From NCBI RefSeq assembly GCF_004137795.1, contig NZ_NWTM01000001.1, forward strand, positions 2,221,229 through 2,285,228: a DNA stretch of 64,000 bases. Reading direction: 5' to 3'. The DNA is from Pectobacterium zantedeschiae. GTDB lineage: Bacteria > Pseudomonadota > Gammaproteobacteria > Enterobacterales > Enterobacteriaceae. Each line of letters opens with the position of its first letter. Position 1 is the first letter of the stretch. The translations under genes were made by a program, and so were the position numbers. The notes under the pieces are model-generated. The model saw only the letters and a list, made by a program, of their open reading frames with translations, ran no database searches and was not told where the DNA came from. Positions 1 through 8,287 of the stretch are shown here, one piece after another.

Positions 1-314
1 AGATCATTATCGACCCGGCCTATCAGGGCCGCGGCTACGCCAGCACGGCAGCCAAATTGGCGATGGATTATGGCTTCTCGGTATTGAACCTGTACAAACT
101 GTATTTGATTGTGGATAGGGAAAACCAGAAAGCGATCCACATCTACAGCAAGCTAGGGTTTGAGGTAGAAGGTGAGTTGATCCACGAGTTCTTCATCAAC
201 GGTGAATACCGTAACACGATCCGCATGTGCATTTTCCAGCATCAATATCTGGCGAAACACAAAACCGTGACGGGAACCGGCGGCGAAGCACCGGGAAGTT
301 CCATCAGCCAGTAA
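1..314 (+). CDS. speG: Spermidine N1-acetyltransferase, C-terminal part
   Basis: Only the 3' end is in the window; the reading frame is open from base 3 to the stop at 312-314. It encodes the end of a GNAT acetyltransferase. The acetyl-CoA loop is visible as YQGRGYAS near the start, followed by [25 protein letters not shown], a typical GNAT helix-strand unit, and a [17 protein letters not shown] segment characteristic of SpeG. SpeG transfers acetyl from acetyl-CoA to spermidine and spermine in the cytosol, limiting polyamine toxicity. The tail after about residue 85 of the visible part ([16 protein letters not shown]) is not part of the fold and probably lineage-specific. Identification is by family pattern; the N-terminal half cannot be checked. 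Confidence 0.85.
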   Translation, partial: IIIDPAYQGRGYASTAAKLAMDYGFSVLNLYKLYLIVDRENQKAIHIYSKLGFEVEGELIHEFFINGEYRNTIRMCIFQHQYLAKHKTVTGTGGEAPGSSISQ

Positions 315-329
315 GGTAAAAAGATCGAT

Positions 330-624
330 TTTCTCTGTTATACGGCATCAAAAATTATGCAGCGGTGAGCTTGACCGCCGAGTGAGCGACAGGACGTCGC
401 GAAAGCCAGTGCCGCGTAGGGAACGCGTCACTGGCGGCTCGGTTAGCGGTCATGAACACCGATGGAACCGCGTAGCGGCATAATTTAGCCAGAAGCCAGG
501 GTTCGCAGGGCTGCGGCGCTTGAGCGCCCTGCGTCGGGCGCTTATAAGGTTTTGCATAAACGTGGCGGCGGTACTGCGCACGAAACTTTCTCTGTGTTTG
601 CATAGCAATTCGTCTCAGAGAAAA
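330..624. repeat. Structured intergenic repeat, copy 1
   Basis: Non-coding element of about 295 bp between speG and ybbP, homologous to a second copy at 6288-6560. Paired segments seen: TTTTCTCTG 330-338 with CAGAGAAAA 616-624; AAATTATGC 352-360 with GCATAATTT 478-486; GACCGC 373-378 with GCGGTC 446-451; GCCAGTG 405-411 with CACTGGC 429-435; GCAGGGC 505-511 with GCCCTGC 526-532. The last hairpin carries the loop TGCGGCGCTTGA, which is nearly the same in copy 2. Blocks shared with copy 2 include GGGAACG, TAGCGGCATAATTT and CGCGCACGAAAC-like sequence. No coding potential is convincing. It may be a non-autonomous mobile repeat or a structured RNA; the family name is unknown to me. Confidence 0.8.
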
Positions 625-646
625 TGGCGTATTCTTATACGCAATA

Positions 647-3076
647 TTAACCCGCGAACTGGCGGAACAGGGCTTTACCGCGTAAGAGTCGTAGCCCCAA
701 CCAGCCACCGCAGAGCGACAAAAGGAACGCCGCGATTAACGGAAGCGTTATCCACATCGTGATATTCGGCTCCCAGGCAAAGTTAAAGACCTTCCGCTGC
801 AACAGCCACAGAGCCGACTCTGCACCAATCGCCGCCGCCGTTCCCGCCACGAGTCCCAGTACCGCGAACTCACACCATAGCGTGGTGCGCAGCAAGCGTA
901 ATCCCGCGCCCAGCGTACGGTAAACCATCAACTCTTGACGCCGTTGACGCATCCCGACCTGAATTTGTGCCAGCAACAGCAGCACGCCGCAGAACAGTAC
1001 CAGTATGACCATAATCTCTAGCGCACGACTTACCTGCTGCAAGACTTGCCCCACCTGACGCAGAATACTGCCGATATCCATCACGCTAACCGTCGGGAAC
1101 TGACGATTCAGTTGGGTAATCATCTTCTCATCGCCATCGTAGCGGAAGCTGGTCAGCCAGGACTGTGGCTGGTTATCCAACGCCCCCACGGGGAAAATAA
1201 AGAAGAAGTTCGGGCGCAGGCTTTCCCAATCAACCTGACGGAAGCTGGTCACTGTGGCGCTAAACGGCTGCGTGTCGCCGGTAAAGGTCAGCGTATCGCC
1301 AATCTTGATACCCATCTCTTTGGCTTCTTTCGCTTCCATCGAGACTTCACCCGCCTTCGGTGCTTCCCCTTCCACCAGCACGTTGTGCTGCGGAATCCCG
1401 TTCATCCAGGTTAGGTTCAGTTCACGATTCACCGTGTTACCGCCCGGATCGTCCTCATGGATCACTTCTGTCGCGATCTGCTGATTAATTTCCGTCAGCC
1501 GCGCACGAATAATCGGGAAGAATTGCTCCGGCGTCACGTCATGCTGAGAAAGGAAATCCTGCACCTGTGGCACCTGCTCCTTCGTGATATTCAGCAGGAA
1601 ATAGTTCGGGCTGCCTGGCGGCAATTGCTGCTGCCAGCGATCCAGTAAATCGCCACGCATCACCAGTAGCAGCGCCAAGAGCATGAAAGACAGCGAAAAT
1701 GCAGCCAGTTGACTGAGCGTCGACCACGGCTGGCGCAACAGGCGATTAATGGCCAGACGCAACGCCAGGCGTTTAACCGTCAAACGTCGTAATAACAGCA
1801 ACCCGCCCCAGCCGATAACGCCCAACAGTAACGACAGCACCGCCACACCGCCTAGCAGCGACCACAGCAGCACGCCGCCACCGGACAACACAGCCAGCAG
1901 GCCGACGACAATAAGCTGGACAATCGGCAGGTAGTAGCGCAGCGGCCACACATTCGCCACCACATCCTGACGCAGCACACGCAGCGGCTGCGTCGCCAAT
2001 AGCAGTCGGTACGGCCGCAGCCCAACCAGCAGCGAAATCAGCACCAGTGACCCCAGCGCCCACACCCATGGCCATACCCCGGATGCTGGCAGTGCAGCGG
2101 GTAGCACCGGTGCCAGCATTTTCATTAACAACGCCTCAAATCCCAAACCAAGCACGCTACCGCACACCGCCGCCAGCCCAAGCACAGAGAGCCATTGGCC
2201 GATGATTAATCGCCTCAGCGCTTGTTTCCCTGCCCCCAACGTTTTCAGGATAGCGACCAAGTCATAGCGGCTGCGGCAGTAATGCCCCATCGCCACCGCA
2301 ACGGCGGCGATAGACAACAACAGCGTCAGCAGCGCTGACAACAACAGGAACTGCTGTGACCGCTTTAACGACTGGCTCAGCGCGCCTTCAGAATCTTCCA
2401 TGCCATACCAGCGCTGATCGGGCTTGAGCTGTGGCTTGATGAAGTTGCTGAATTCACTAATTTGCTTCTCATTGCCGGAAAACATGTAACGCCAGGTAAT
2501 ACGACCACCCGGTTGAATCGCCCCCGTCTTCTCGACATCGTCCAGATTCATCAGAATACGTGGCGCGGTTTCGAACGGGTTAAAGCCAGAATCCGGTTCC
2601 TGAATCAGCTCACCGCTGACACGTAACGAGGTATCCCCGACGTCCAGCATGTCACCAACGTTCAGCCCGAGTAAGGCCAGCAGGCGCGGAGCCACCAGCA
2701 CCGTCCCCGCTTCGGCATGCAGCCCTTCGGGACGCGTCTGCAAATTACCATACAGCGGATAGCGCTGGTCAGTAGCCTTCACCTGCGCCAGCTGCGGCGT
2801 ATCGCCCGCGAACGTCATAGTCATAAAGGAAATCTGCCGACTGAGCGTCAGCCCACGCTGCTGCGCGTCCAAAAGCCAGGTTTCCGCCACGGGTCGCGAC
2901 GCACGCAGCACGCGGTCACCTGCCAGGAAATCACGACTCTGCTGACTGAGCCCTTTTTCCATGCGGTCGCTGATGGTGCCCAACGCCAACACACAGGCCA
3001 CCGCCAACGTTAACGCCAGCCAAACAATCAGTAAGGAAGGAGAGCGCCATTCGCGCCAAAACCACCGCCAGATCAT
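647..3076 (-). CDS. ybbP: ABC transporter permease YbbP (FtsX/MacB-like)
   Basis: 809-residue inner-membrane protein of the FtsX-like permease family, about the length of E. coli YbbP. An N-terminal membrane segment (residues ~12-32) is followed by a large periplasmic domain, then groups of transmembrane helices around 240-440 and again at ~690-800, the pattern of a duplicated FtsX permease. The start overlaps the end of ybbA (3073-3076, ATGA type overlap), so the two are translationally coupled. Together they form a type VII (mechanotransmission) ABC transporter of unknown substrate; co-localisation with the lysophospholipase gene tesA is conserved in enterobacteria and suggests a lipid- or lipoprotein-related role, which is inference. 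The stop lies just outside repeat copy 1. Confidence 0.9.
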   Translation of the reverse strand: MIWRWFWREWRSPSLLIVWLALTLAVACVLALGTISDRMEKGLSQQSRDFLAGDRVLRASRPVAETWLLDAQQRGLTLSRQISFMTMTFAGDTPQLAQVKATDQRYPLYGNLQTRPEGLHAEAGTVLVAPRLLALLGLNVGDMLDVGDTSLRVSGELIQEPDSGFNPFETAPRILMNLDDVEKTGAIQPGGRITWRYMFSGNEKQISEFSNFIKPQLKPDQRWYGMEDSEGALSQSLKRSQQFLLLSALLTLLLSIAAVAVAMGHYCRSRYDLVAILKTLGAGKQALRRLIIGQWLSVLGLAAVCGSVLGLGFEALLMKMLAPVLPAALPASGVWPWVWALGSLVLISLLVGLRPYRLLLATQPLRVLRQDVVANVWPLRYYLPIVQLIVVGLLAVLSGGGVLLWSLLGGVAVLSLLLGVIGWGGLLLLRRLTVKRLALRLAINRLLRQPWSTLSQLAAFSLSFMLLALLLVMRGDLLDRWQQQLPPGSPNYFLLNITKEQVPQVQDFLSQHDVTPEQFFPIIRARLTEINQQIATEVIHEDDPGGNTVNRELNLTWMNGIPQHNVLVEGEAPKAGEVSMEAKEAKEMGIKIGDTLTFTGDTQPFSATVTSFRQVDWESLRPNFFFIFPVGALDNQPQSWLTSFRYDGDEKMITQLNRQFPTVSVMDIGSILRQVGQVLQQVSRALEIMVILVLFCGVLLLLAQIQVGMRQRRQELMVYRTLGAGLRLLRTTLWCEFAVLGLVAGTAAAIGAESALWLLQRKVFNFAWEPNITMWITLPLIAAFLLSLCGGWLGLRLLRGKALFRQFAG

Positions 3077-3804
3077 GCGTCCTCCCGCAGTTTGCCGTCG
3101 ACTAACCGCAGGCGTCGTTCGCAGCGTGCCGCCAGTTGCTCATCGTGCGTCACCAGAATCAACGTGGTGGCATAGTCACGATTGAGGGAAAACAGTAAAT
3201 CAACGATACGTTCACCGGTTTTACGATCTAAATTCCCGGTGGGCTCATCGGCAAACAACACGTTAGGACGGCCGCTGAACGCACGCGCCAGCGCCACACG
3301 TTGCTGTTCACCGCCAGAAAGCTGAGCAGGAAGATGGTGTAAGCGCTCACCTAACCCAAGCTGTTGCAGAAGTTGTTCAGCTTGCCCACGGCTGTGGCTG
3401 TCGCTTTCACCGCGCAGCAACGCCGGTAATTGCACGTTCTCCAGCGCATTCAACGTCGGCACCAGCATGAAAGACTGGAACACAAAACCGACGTGTTGGG
3501 CACGTAGCGCTGCACGACCTTCCTCGTCCAGTGCCTTCAGCGACTTGCCCATCAGGCTAACATCCCCTTCCGTGCCATCATCCAGACCAGCCAGAATTCC
3601 CAACAACGTTGACTTTCCCGAACCAGATTCACCAATCAGGGCAATTGTCTGCGCAGGTTTGACAATGAGCTCAACTCCGGTAAGGATGGAAAGCCGATTC
3701 TCTCCTTGACCAACGTGCTTACTAAGATGATGAACTTCAAGAATGTTTTCTACGTGCGCAGTTTTGCTTGGCGTAGCACTCGCTGGGCTGGTCTTCGCAA
3801 ACAT
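3073..3804 (-). CDS. ybbA: ABC transporter ATP-binding protein YbbA
   Basis: 243-residue nucleotide-binding subunit of the LolD/MacB class. Walker A is GESGSGKST (~57-65), the signature is LSGGEQQRVALARA (~161-174), and Walker B with its catalytic Glu is VLFADEPTGNLD (~181-192); a switch His occurs in LVTHD. It energises the YbbP permease by ATP hydrolysis on the cytoplasmic face. The ATG at 3804 is preceded by AAAAGGACGAAAAC, a good ribosome-binding site, giving about 18 residues more than the start used in E. coli, where the protein begins next to the segment matching ENILEVHHL. The 5' end lies antisense to the start of tesA: the two coding regions share 3727-3804. Confidence 0.92.
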   Translation of the reverse strand: MFAKTSPASATPSKTAHVENILEVHHLSKHVGQGENRLSILTGVELIVKPAQTIALIGESGSGKSTLLGILAGLDDGTEGDVSLMGKSLKALDEEGRAALRAQHVGFVFQSFMLVPTLNALENVQLPALLRGESDSHSRGQAEQLLQQLGLGERLHHLPAQLSGGEQQRVALARAFSGRPNVLFADEPTGNLDRKTGERIVDLLFSLNRDYATTLILVTHDEQLAARCERRLRLVDGKLREDA

Positions 3805-4410
3805 GTTTTCGTCCTTTTGCTTCTGGGATTATGCAGCGTACGTGCTTTCGCCGCTGACACATTATTAATTCTGGGCGATAGCCTCAGTGCGGGCTATCAG
3901 ATGCCGGCCGCTAACGCCTGGCCGACGCTGCTGAACACACAGTGGCAGACTCAGAAAAAGGGCATCGCTGTTGTTAACGCCAGCATTAGTGGCGATACCA
4001 CCGCACAGGGGCTGGCACGACTACCTGCTCTACTGAAACAACATCAGCCGCGTTGGGTGTTGATCGAACTGGGCGGCAATGACGGGCTTCGGGGATTTTC
4101 GACCGCCAATATCGAGCAAGATCTGGCGAAAATCATTACGCTAGTCAAACAGGCTAACGCTAAGCCGCTGCTCATGCAGGTTCGTTTACCAACCAACTAT
4201 GGCCGCCGCTACACCGAGTCATTCAGCAATATGTACCCCAAATTGGCGGAGCAGTTTGCGCTTCCTCTGCTGCCTTTCTTTATGGAGCAGGTGTATCTTA
4301 AACCGGAGTGGATGATGGAAGATGGCATCCATCCAACCCGTGATGCTCAACCGTTTATCGCAGAATGGATGGCGAAGCAGTTGGAACCCTTAGTTAACCA
4401 TGAGTCTTAA
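3727..4410 (+). CDS. tesA: Multifunctional acyl-CoA thioesterase I / protease I / lysophospholipase L1
   Basis: SGNH hydrolase of the periplasm. The ATG at 3727 begins MMNFKNVF, which aligns with the E. coli TesA N-terminus; an upstream TTG at 3706 is less likely. A signal peptide follows (hydrophobic HVFVLLLLGLCSVRAFA, cleavage after AFA). Catalytic blocks are LGDSLSAG (nucleophile Ser), GISGDTT-type block II, GGNDGLR (block III) and DGIHPTRDA (Asp-X-X-His). It cleaves acyl thioesters, lysophospholipids and some ester substrates. The signal peptide is longer than in E. coli (about 15 extra residues). The first 78 bases are antisense to ybbA; ybbO follows after 28 bases, in the same direction and probably in one operon. 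Confidence 0.93.
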   Translation: MMNFKNVFYVRSFAWRSTRWAGLRKHVFVLLLLGLCSVRAFAADTLLILGDSLSAGYQMPAANAWPTLLNTQWQTQKKGIAVVNASISGDTTAQGLARLPALLKQHQPRWVLIELGGNDGLRGFSTANIEQDLAKIITLVKQANAKPLLMQVRLPTNYGRRYTESFSNMYPKLAEQFALPLLPFFMEQVYLKPEWMMEDGIHPTRDAQPFIAEWMAKQLEPLVNHES

Positions 4411-4438
4411 TAAATAGGCTTTTGAATTAGGTAAAGTT

Positions 4439-5209
4439 ATGCAAAAAACGGTCTTCATTACCGGTTGCTCCAGCGGTATTGGCCTGATTGCCGCACAGGA
4501 TTTGCAAAAACGCGGCTATCGCGTGATTGCAGCCTGCCGCCGCGCAGAGGATGTCGCGCGTCTGACCGCGTTGGGTCTTGAAGCAATCACGCTCGATCTG
4601 GATGACAGCGCCAGCGTTGAACAGGCTGCTGCGGACGTGATCAGACTGACTGATAACCGTCTGTATGGCTTATTTAACAACGCCGGATACGGCCTGTATG
4701 GGCCACTGAATACGATTTCACGCCAGCAGTTCGAACAGCAGTTTTCCAGCAATCTGTTCGGTACGCATCAGCTCACACAGTTGCTATTGCCCGCAATGCT
4801 GCCGCACGGCGAAGGCCGCATCATCCAGACCAGTTCGGTAATGGGGCTAGTATCCACGCCGGGACGCGGCGCGTATGCCGCCAGCAAATATGCACTGGAG
4901 GCCTGGTCAGATGCATTGCGCATGGAGCTCCACGGCAGCGGGCTGCGCGTCAGCCTGATCGAGCCCGGCCCGATCAGCACACGCTTTACTGATAACGTCG
5001 CACAGACGCAGACGGACAAACCGGTCACCAATCCCGGCATCGCCAAACGCTTCACGCTACCGCCGGAAGCGATACTGCCGAAACTCCATCATGCGCTGGA
5101 AAGTTCGCGCCCCAAATTGCGCTATCCCGTAACACTGGTGGCTCATGCTTTAACCTGGTTGCGTCGCCTGCTACCGGGGTGTCTGCTGGATAAAGTATTA
5201 CGAGGATAA
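4439..5209 (+). CDS. ybbO: Short-chain dehydrogenase/reductase YbbO
   Basis: 256-residue classical SDR. The NAD(P)-binding motif is TGCSSGIG (residues ~8-15); NNAGYG (~80-85) is the structural NAG motif; the catalytic Ser is in TSSVMG (~131) and the Tyr-X-X-X-Lys is YAASK (~145-149). E. coli YbbO is described as an NADP-dependent aldehyde/retinal reductase. The protein starts at the ATG at 4439, after GTAAAGTT, with no strong Shine-Dalgarno, and follows tesA by 28 bases. C-terminal residues LTWLRRLLPGCLLDKVL resemble a membrane-associating amphipathic helix. Substrate in this organism is unknown. Confidence 0.9.
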   Translation: MQKTVFITGCSSGIGLIAAQDLQKRGYRVIAACRRAEDVARLTALGLEAITLDLDDSASVEQAAADVIRLTDNRLYGLFNNAGYGLYGPLNTISRQQFEQQFSSNLFGTHQLTQLLLPAMLPHGEGRIIQTSSVMGLVSTPGRGAYAASKYALEAWSDALRMELHGSGLRVSLIEPGPISTRFTDNVAQTQTDKPVTNPGIAKRFTLPPEAILPKLHHALESSRPKLRYPVTLVAHALTWLRRLLPGCLLDKVLRG

Positions 5210-5319
5210 GGCAGCAGAAGGCGGCGTATTGCGCACTCACCTCTGCACGAGGCTTGTAAGTAACACCAACAGGCCCCATCTAAAGGTCAAACGAATTCAA
5301 GAAGTAAGAGAGACTACTC

Positions 5320-6180
5320 ATGTTAGAACAACAAACGACTATCGTTGACGTTAACGAATCCAACCTGCATCAGGTTTTGGAACACTCCGCGACACTGCCC
5401 GTCCTGTTTTACTTCTGGTCGGCGCGCAGCCAGCACTGTTTGGAACTTGAACCTGTGCTGGACAAACTGGCGCAGGAATACGCAGGACAGTTTGTTCTGG
5501 CGAAGGTTGACTGTGATGCCGAGCAGCGCGTAGCCGCCCAGTTTGGCCTGCGTTCAATCCCAACCGTTTATTTGTTTAAAGACGGACAGCCGCTGGATGG
5601 TTTTCAAGGCCCGCAGCCGGAAGAAGCGATCCGTGAACTGCTGAAACGCGCGCTGCCGAAAGAAGAAGAGCTGAAAGTCGCGCAGGCACAGCAGTTAATT
5701 CAGGAAGACAAACTGCCAGAAGCAATGCAACTGCTGAAAGATGCCTGGCAACTCAGCCAGCAGCGCAGCGACATCGGCCTGATGCTGGCGGAAGTACAGA
5801 TTCAAATTAAACGCAGTGAAGAGGCCGAAGCCGTGCTGGCCACCATTCCTTTGCAGGATCAAGACACTCGCTATCACAGCCTCATCGCTCAGATTGAATT
5901 ACTGAAGCAGGCAGCAGATACGCCAGAAATTCAGCATTTACAGCAGCAGTTGGACGCTGACCCGCAAAATGCAGATCTGGCCGTACAACTGTCTCTGCAA
6001 CTGCATCAGGTTGGTCGTAATGAAGAAGCGCTCGAACTACTGATGGGATTCCTGAAGAAAGATCTGGCCGTTGCTAACGGCAGCGCACGTAAAACGCTGA
6101 TGGACATCATGGCCGCCCTCGGCACCAGCGATGCCCTCGCCGCGCGCTACCGCCGGCAGCTCTATTCGTTACTGTACTGA
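5320..6180 (+). CDS. cnoX: Chaperedoxin CnoX (YbbN)
   Basis: 286 residues: an N-terminal thioredoxin fold (residues ~5-108) with the redox pair replaced by SQHC (~32-35, in [11 protein letters not shown]), so there is no CXXC and no ordinary disulfide reductase activity, then TPR-like helices to the C-terminus ([38 protein letters not shown]). This is the known architecture of CnoX, which protects proteins from oxidation-induced aggregation and passes them to GroEL/DnaK. The ATG at 5320 is preceded by AAGAGAGA. A terminator directly follows (6194-6223), so this closes the tesA-ybbO-cnoX group. Two Cys in the fold (Cys35 and the Cys of KVDCDAEQ) are present as in E. coli. Confidence 0.92.
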   Translation: MLEQQTTIVDVNESNLHQVLEHSATLPVLFYFWSARSQHCLELEPVLDKLAQEYAGQFVLAKVDCDAEQRVAAQFGLRSIPTVYLFKDGQPLDGFQGPQPEEAIRELLKRALPKEEELKVAQAQQLIQEDKLPEAMQLLKDAWQLSQQRSDIGLMLAEVQIQIKRSEEAEAVLATIPLQDQDTRYHSLIAQIELLKQAADTPEIQHLQQQLDADPQNADLAVQLSLQLHQVGRNEEALELLMGFLKKDLAVANGSARKTLMDIMAALGTSDALAARYRRQLYSLLY

Positions 6181-6193
6181 TTCTCTTGTGAAA

Positions 6194-6223
6194 AAGGCCA
6201 GAACGTTGATTCTGGCCTTCTTA
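6194..6223 (+). terminator. Rho-independent terminator after cnoX
   Basis: AAGGCCAGAA (6194-6203) pairs with TTCTGGCCTT (6210-6219) around a six-base loop, followed by a short T-rich tail. It lies 14 bases after the cnoX stop. Confidence 0.85.
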
Positions 6224-6243
6224 TTTGCAGGTAAGCATTAGCC

Positions 6244-6267
6244 ATCGTCTTATCGTCTTATCGTCTT
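6244..6267. repeat. 8-bp unit repeated three times
   Basis: ATCGTCTT occurs three times head to tail between the cnoX terminator and repeat copy 2. Non-coding and short; a possible slippage site. Confidence 0.9.
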
Positions 6268-6287
6268 ATGCTAGATTGATGGGATGG

Positions 6288-6560
6288 TTTCGGGCGTGCT
6301 AACTCGGCGTAAAAAATTATGCTGAGGAGATAGCAGGCTTAGGATGAGCCGCAGGACGCGGCGAAAGCTTGCGCCACGTCGGGAACGTGTCGCAAGCGGT
6401 CCGTTGAGCCTGATACCGACGAAGGCACCGCGTTAGCGGCATAATTTCCCGCCGAAAGCCTGGGGTCACGGGGCGAGCGGCGCTTGAGACGCCCCGTGTC
6501 GGGCGCATACTACGAGGTAGCATGAAAATGGCGATATTATCGCGCACGAAACTCCCCCGA
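6288..6560. repeat. Structured intergenic repeat, copy 2
   Basis: Homologue of the 330-624 element. Paired segments: TTTCGGG 6288-6294 with CCCGAAA 6554-6560; AAATTATGC 6314-6322 with GCATAATTT 6439-6447; CAGGCT 6334-6339 with AGCCTG 6407-6412; GCTTGCG 6367-6373 with CGCAAGC 6391-6397; CACGGGGCG 6467-6475 with CGCCCCGTG 6490-6498. Four of these five stems differ in sequence from copy 1 yet still pair. It occupies the junction between cnoX and yfaY, where the gene order departs from that of E. coli. Confidence 0.8.
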
Positions 6561-6608
6561 AAGCCGAATAGAAATGCAGCTAGGCAGAGACCCTCAATCC
6601 CCCGCTGA

Positions 6609-7802
6609 CTACAGCGTCTTCAACACCGTGATCCAGCCGTGGCCGCCGTAGACTGACCAGCCGTTTAGCCAGCGTCGCAGCATGTTCATCGCCAGCATCG
6701 CCACCACTTCCTGATGAGTTTTCAGACTGTAGCGCTGTACGTTGAACTGTATCGTTTGAGCGAAAGCTCCTTCGGGCGTATGCAGCGCTAAGGAAAGTTC
6801 AGCATCATCCCGTCTGCCCACCACTAGCGCTAGCGACGCGCCCTGACGCTCTGCCAGATGGCGTGCATAGTCCGCTAACCCAGACAAACTGGTGTCCTGA
6901 ACGTTTGCCAGTAACTCTCCACCAGCCAGCGGAGCACTCGCCGATTGAAGCTGCCAGTTGAGTAGTCCAGCCGTGAAATGTTCACTCACCGCTAGCGTCG
7001 TATCACGTTCGGCAAGACGCCGAGCCAGTTGTGCCGGTAGTCCTTCCGTTCCTTCAAAAATGACATTTTCCCCTGCTACGGCGCGCACGGTTTCCCACAG
7101 TTGCTCCATTTTTTCCTTCTGTGCCGCTGGGCCAGTCAGCTTCAGCTCGATAATCGGCATAGAAGAACGGTAGCCCAGCACCACGCCCGGCGGTAACGCC
7201 ATACCATCCAACTGGCTTGCCAGATCGCTCTCGGAGCGACCAAAGGTGGTCAAACGCAGGCACAGTGGAGCATCCGCGACAGCAAAACGCTCGCGCAGAC
7301 GCGGCATAATTTGCTGATCGACCATGACTTTAAACTCAGAGGGCACGCCCGGCGTAAAAAACATCAAGCATTTATTCAATTGCAACGCAAAACCACAGGC
7401 GGTGCCCACCGGGTTATCCACCATCTCTGCGCTGGCAGGGATTTGCGCCTGTTTGCGATTGCTAGGAGCCATGACTCTACCGCGCTCGGCAAAGAAAGCT
7501 TCCATACGCGCCAGCCATTCGGCGTGCTCAACCAGCCCTTCTCCTGCTGCGGTAGCCGCCGCCAACGCGCTAAGATCGTCGCTGGTCGGCCCCAAACCGC
7601 CGTTCACAATCAGGATATCGGCTATCTGGCTACGCTGCGTTATCGCCGTCACTAGCGCATCGAGATCGTCACCCACCGTCATCCGGCTGGTCATCGGTAG
7701 TCCCTGCTGAAACAGATAATCCGCCAGCCAGGCTGCATTGGTGTCAACAATCTGGCCGTGCAGCACTTCATCGCCGGTACATAACATCTCAACCCTAAGC
7801 AT
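6609..7802 (-). CDS. yfaY: CinA-family protein YfaY (molybdopterin-binding-like domain)
   Basis: 397 residues. The N-terminal domain (~1-170) is the MoaB/CinA nucleotide-binding fold, with TGDEVLHGQIVDTN (~9-22), VNGGLGPTSDDLS (~66-78), the PVGTACGF and FTPGVPSEF segments all as in E. coli YfaY. The C-terminal region corresponds to the CinA/PncC domain position but lacks a clear amidohydrolase signature, as in E. coli YfaY, so NMN deamidase activity should not be assumed. The ATG at 7802 is preceded by AGGAGTGAAAA, a strong ribosome-binding site. Function is not established. Confidence 0.88.
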   Translation of the reverse strand: MLRVEMLCTGDEVLHGQIVDTNAAWLADYLFQQGLPMTSRMTVGDDLDALVTAITQRSQIADILIVNGGLGPTSDDLSALAAATAAGEGLVEHAEWLARMEAFFAERGRVMAPSNRKQAQIPASAEMVDNPVGTACGFALQLNKCLMFFTPGVPSEFKVMVDQQIMPRLRERFAVADAPLCLRLTTFGRSESDLASQLDGMALPPGVVLGYRSSMPIIELKLTGPAAQKEKMEQLWETVRAVAGENVIFEGTEGLPAQLARRLAERDTTLAVSEHFTAGLLNWQLQSASAPLAGGELLANVQDTSLSGLADYARHLAERQGASLALVVGRRDDAELSLALHTPEGAFAQTIQFNVQRYSLKTHQEVVAMLAMNMLRRWLNGWSVYGGHGWITVLKTL

Positions 7803-7912
7803 TTTTCACTCCTGATGATGATTCTGAAACCACTTTAGAAAGTCAGATGAACAAACACAATATTTCTTTCAGCCTGTCCGGTAATGCGCCACGCAGACGT
7901 ACCTCGCTCCAG

Positions 7913-7930
7913 TGTAAATATAAGGTTACA
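7913..7930. promoter_or_regulatory. TyrR box upstream of tyrP
   Basis: TGTAAATATAAGGTTACA matches the TyrR operator TGTAAA-N6-TTTACA with one mismatch. In E. coli tyrP is controlled by TyrR boxes close to its promoter. Here the box lies about 358 bases from the tyrP start because an ERIC-type element of about 268 bases sits between them. TTGACA at 7948-7953 could be the -35 of the tyrP promoter, but no good -10 at standard spacing is obvious. Confidence 0.65.
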
Positions 7931-7995
7931 CGTCTCGTAACGGCCTTTTGACAGAAATCACTGAATACTCTACCCTGCTGCCAAAAATATCTGGA

Positions 7996-8263
<268 letters not shown>

Positions 8264-8287
8264 ACCACGCTATATATAGAGGAATAG

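Noticed and set aside
355-708. 117-codon frame across repeat copy 1
   Set aside because: It runs through the hairpins of the structured repeat and into ybbP; the equivalent frame is not kept in copy 2.
6609-7802. NMN deamidase function for the CinA-like protein
   Set aside because: The C-terminal half lacks a clear PncC signature, so only the family name YfaY was used.
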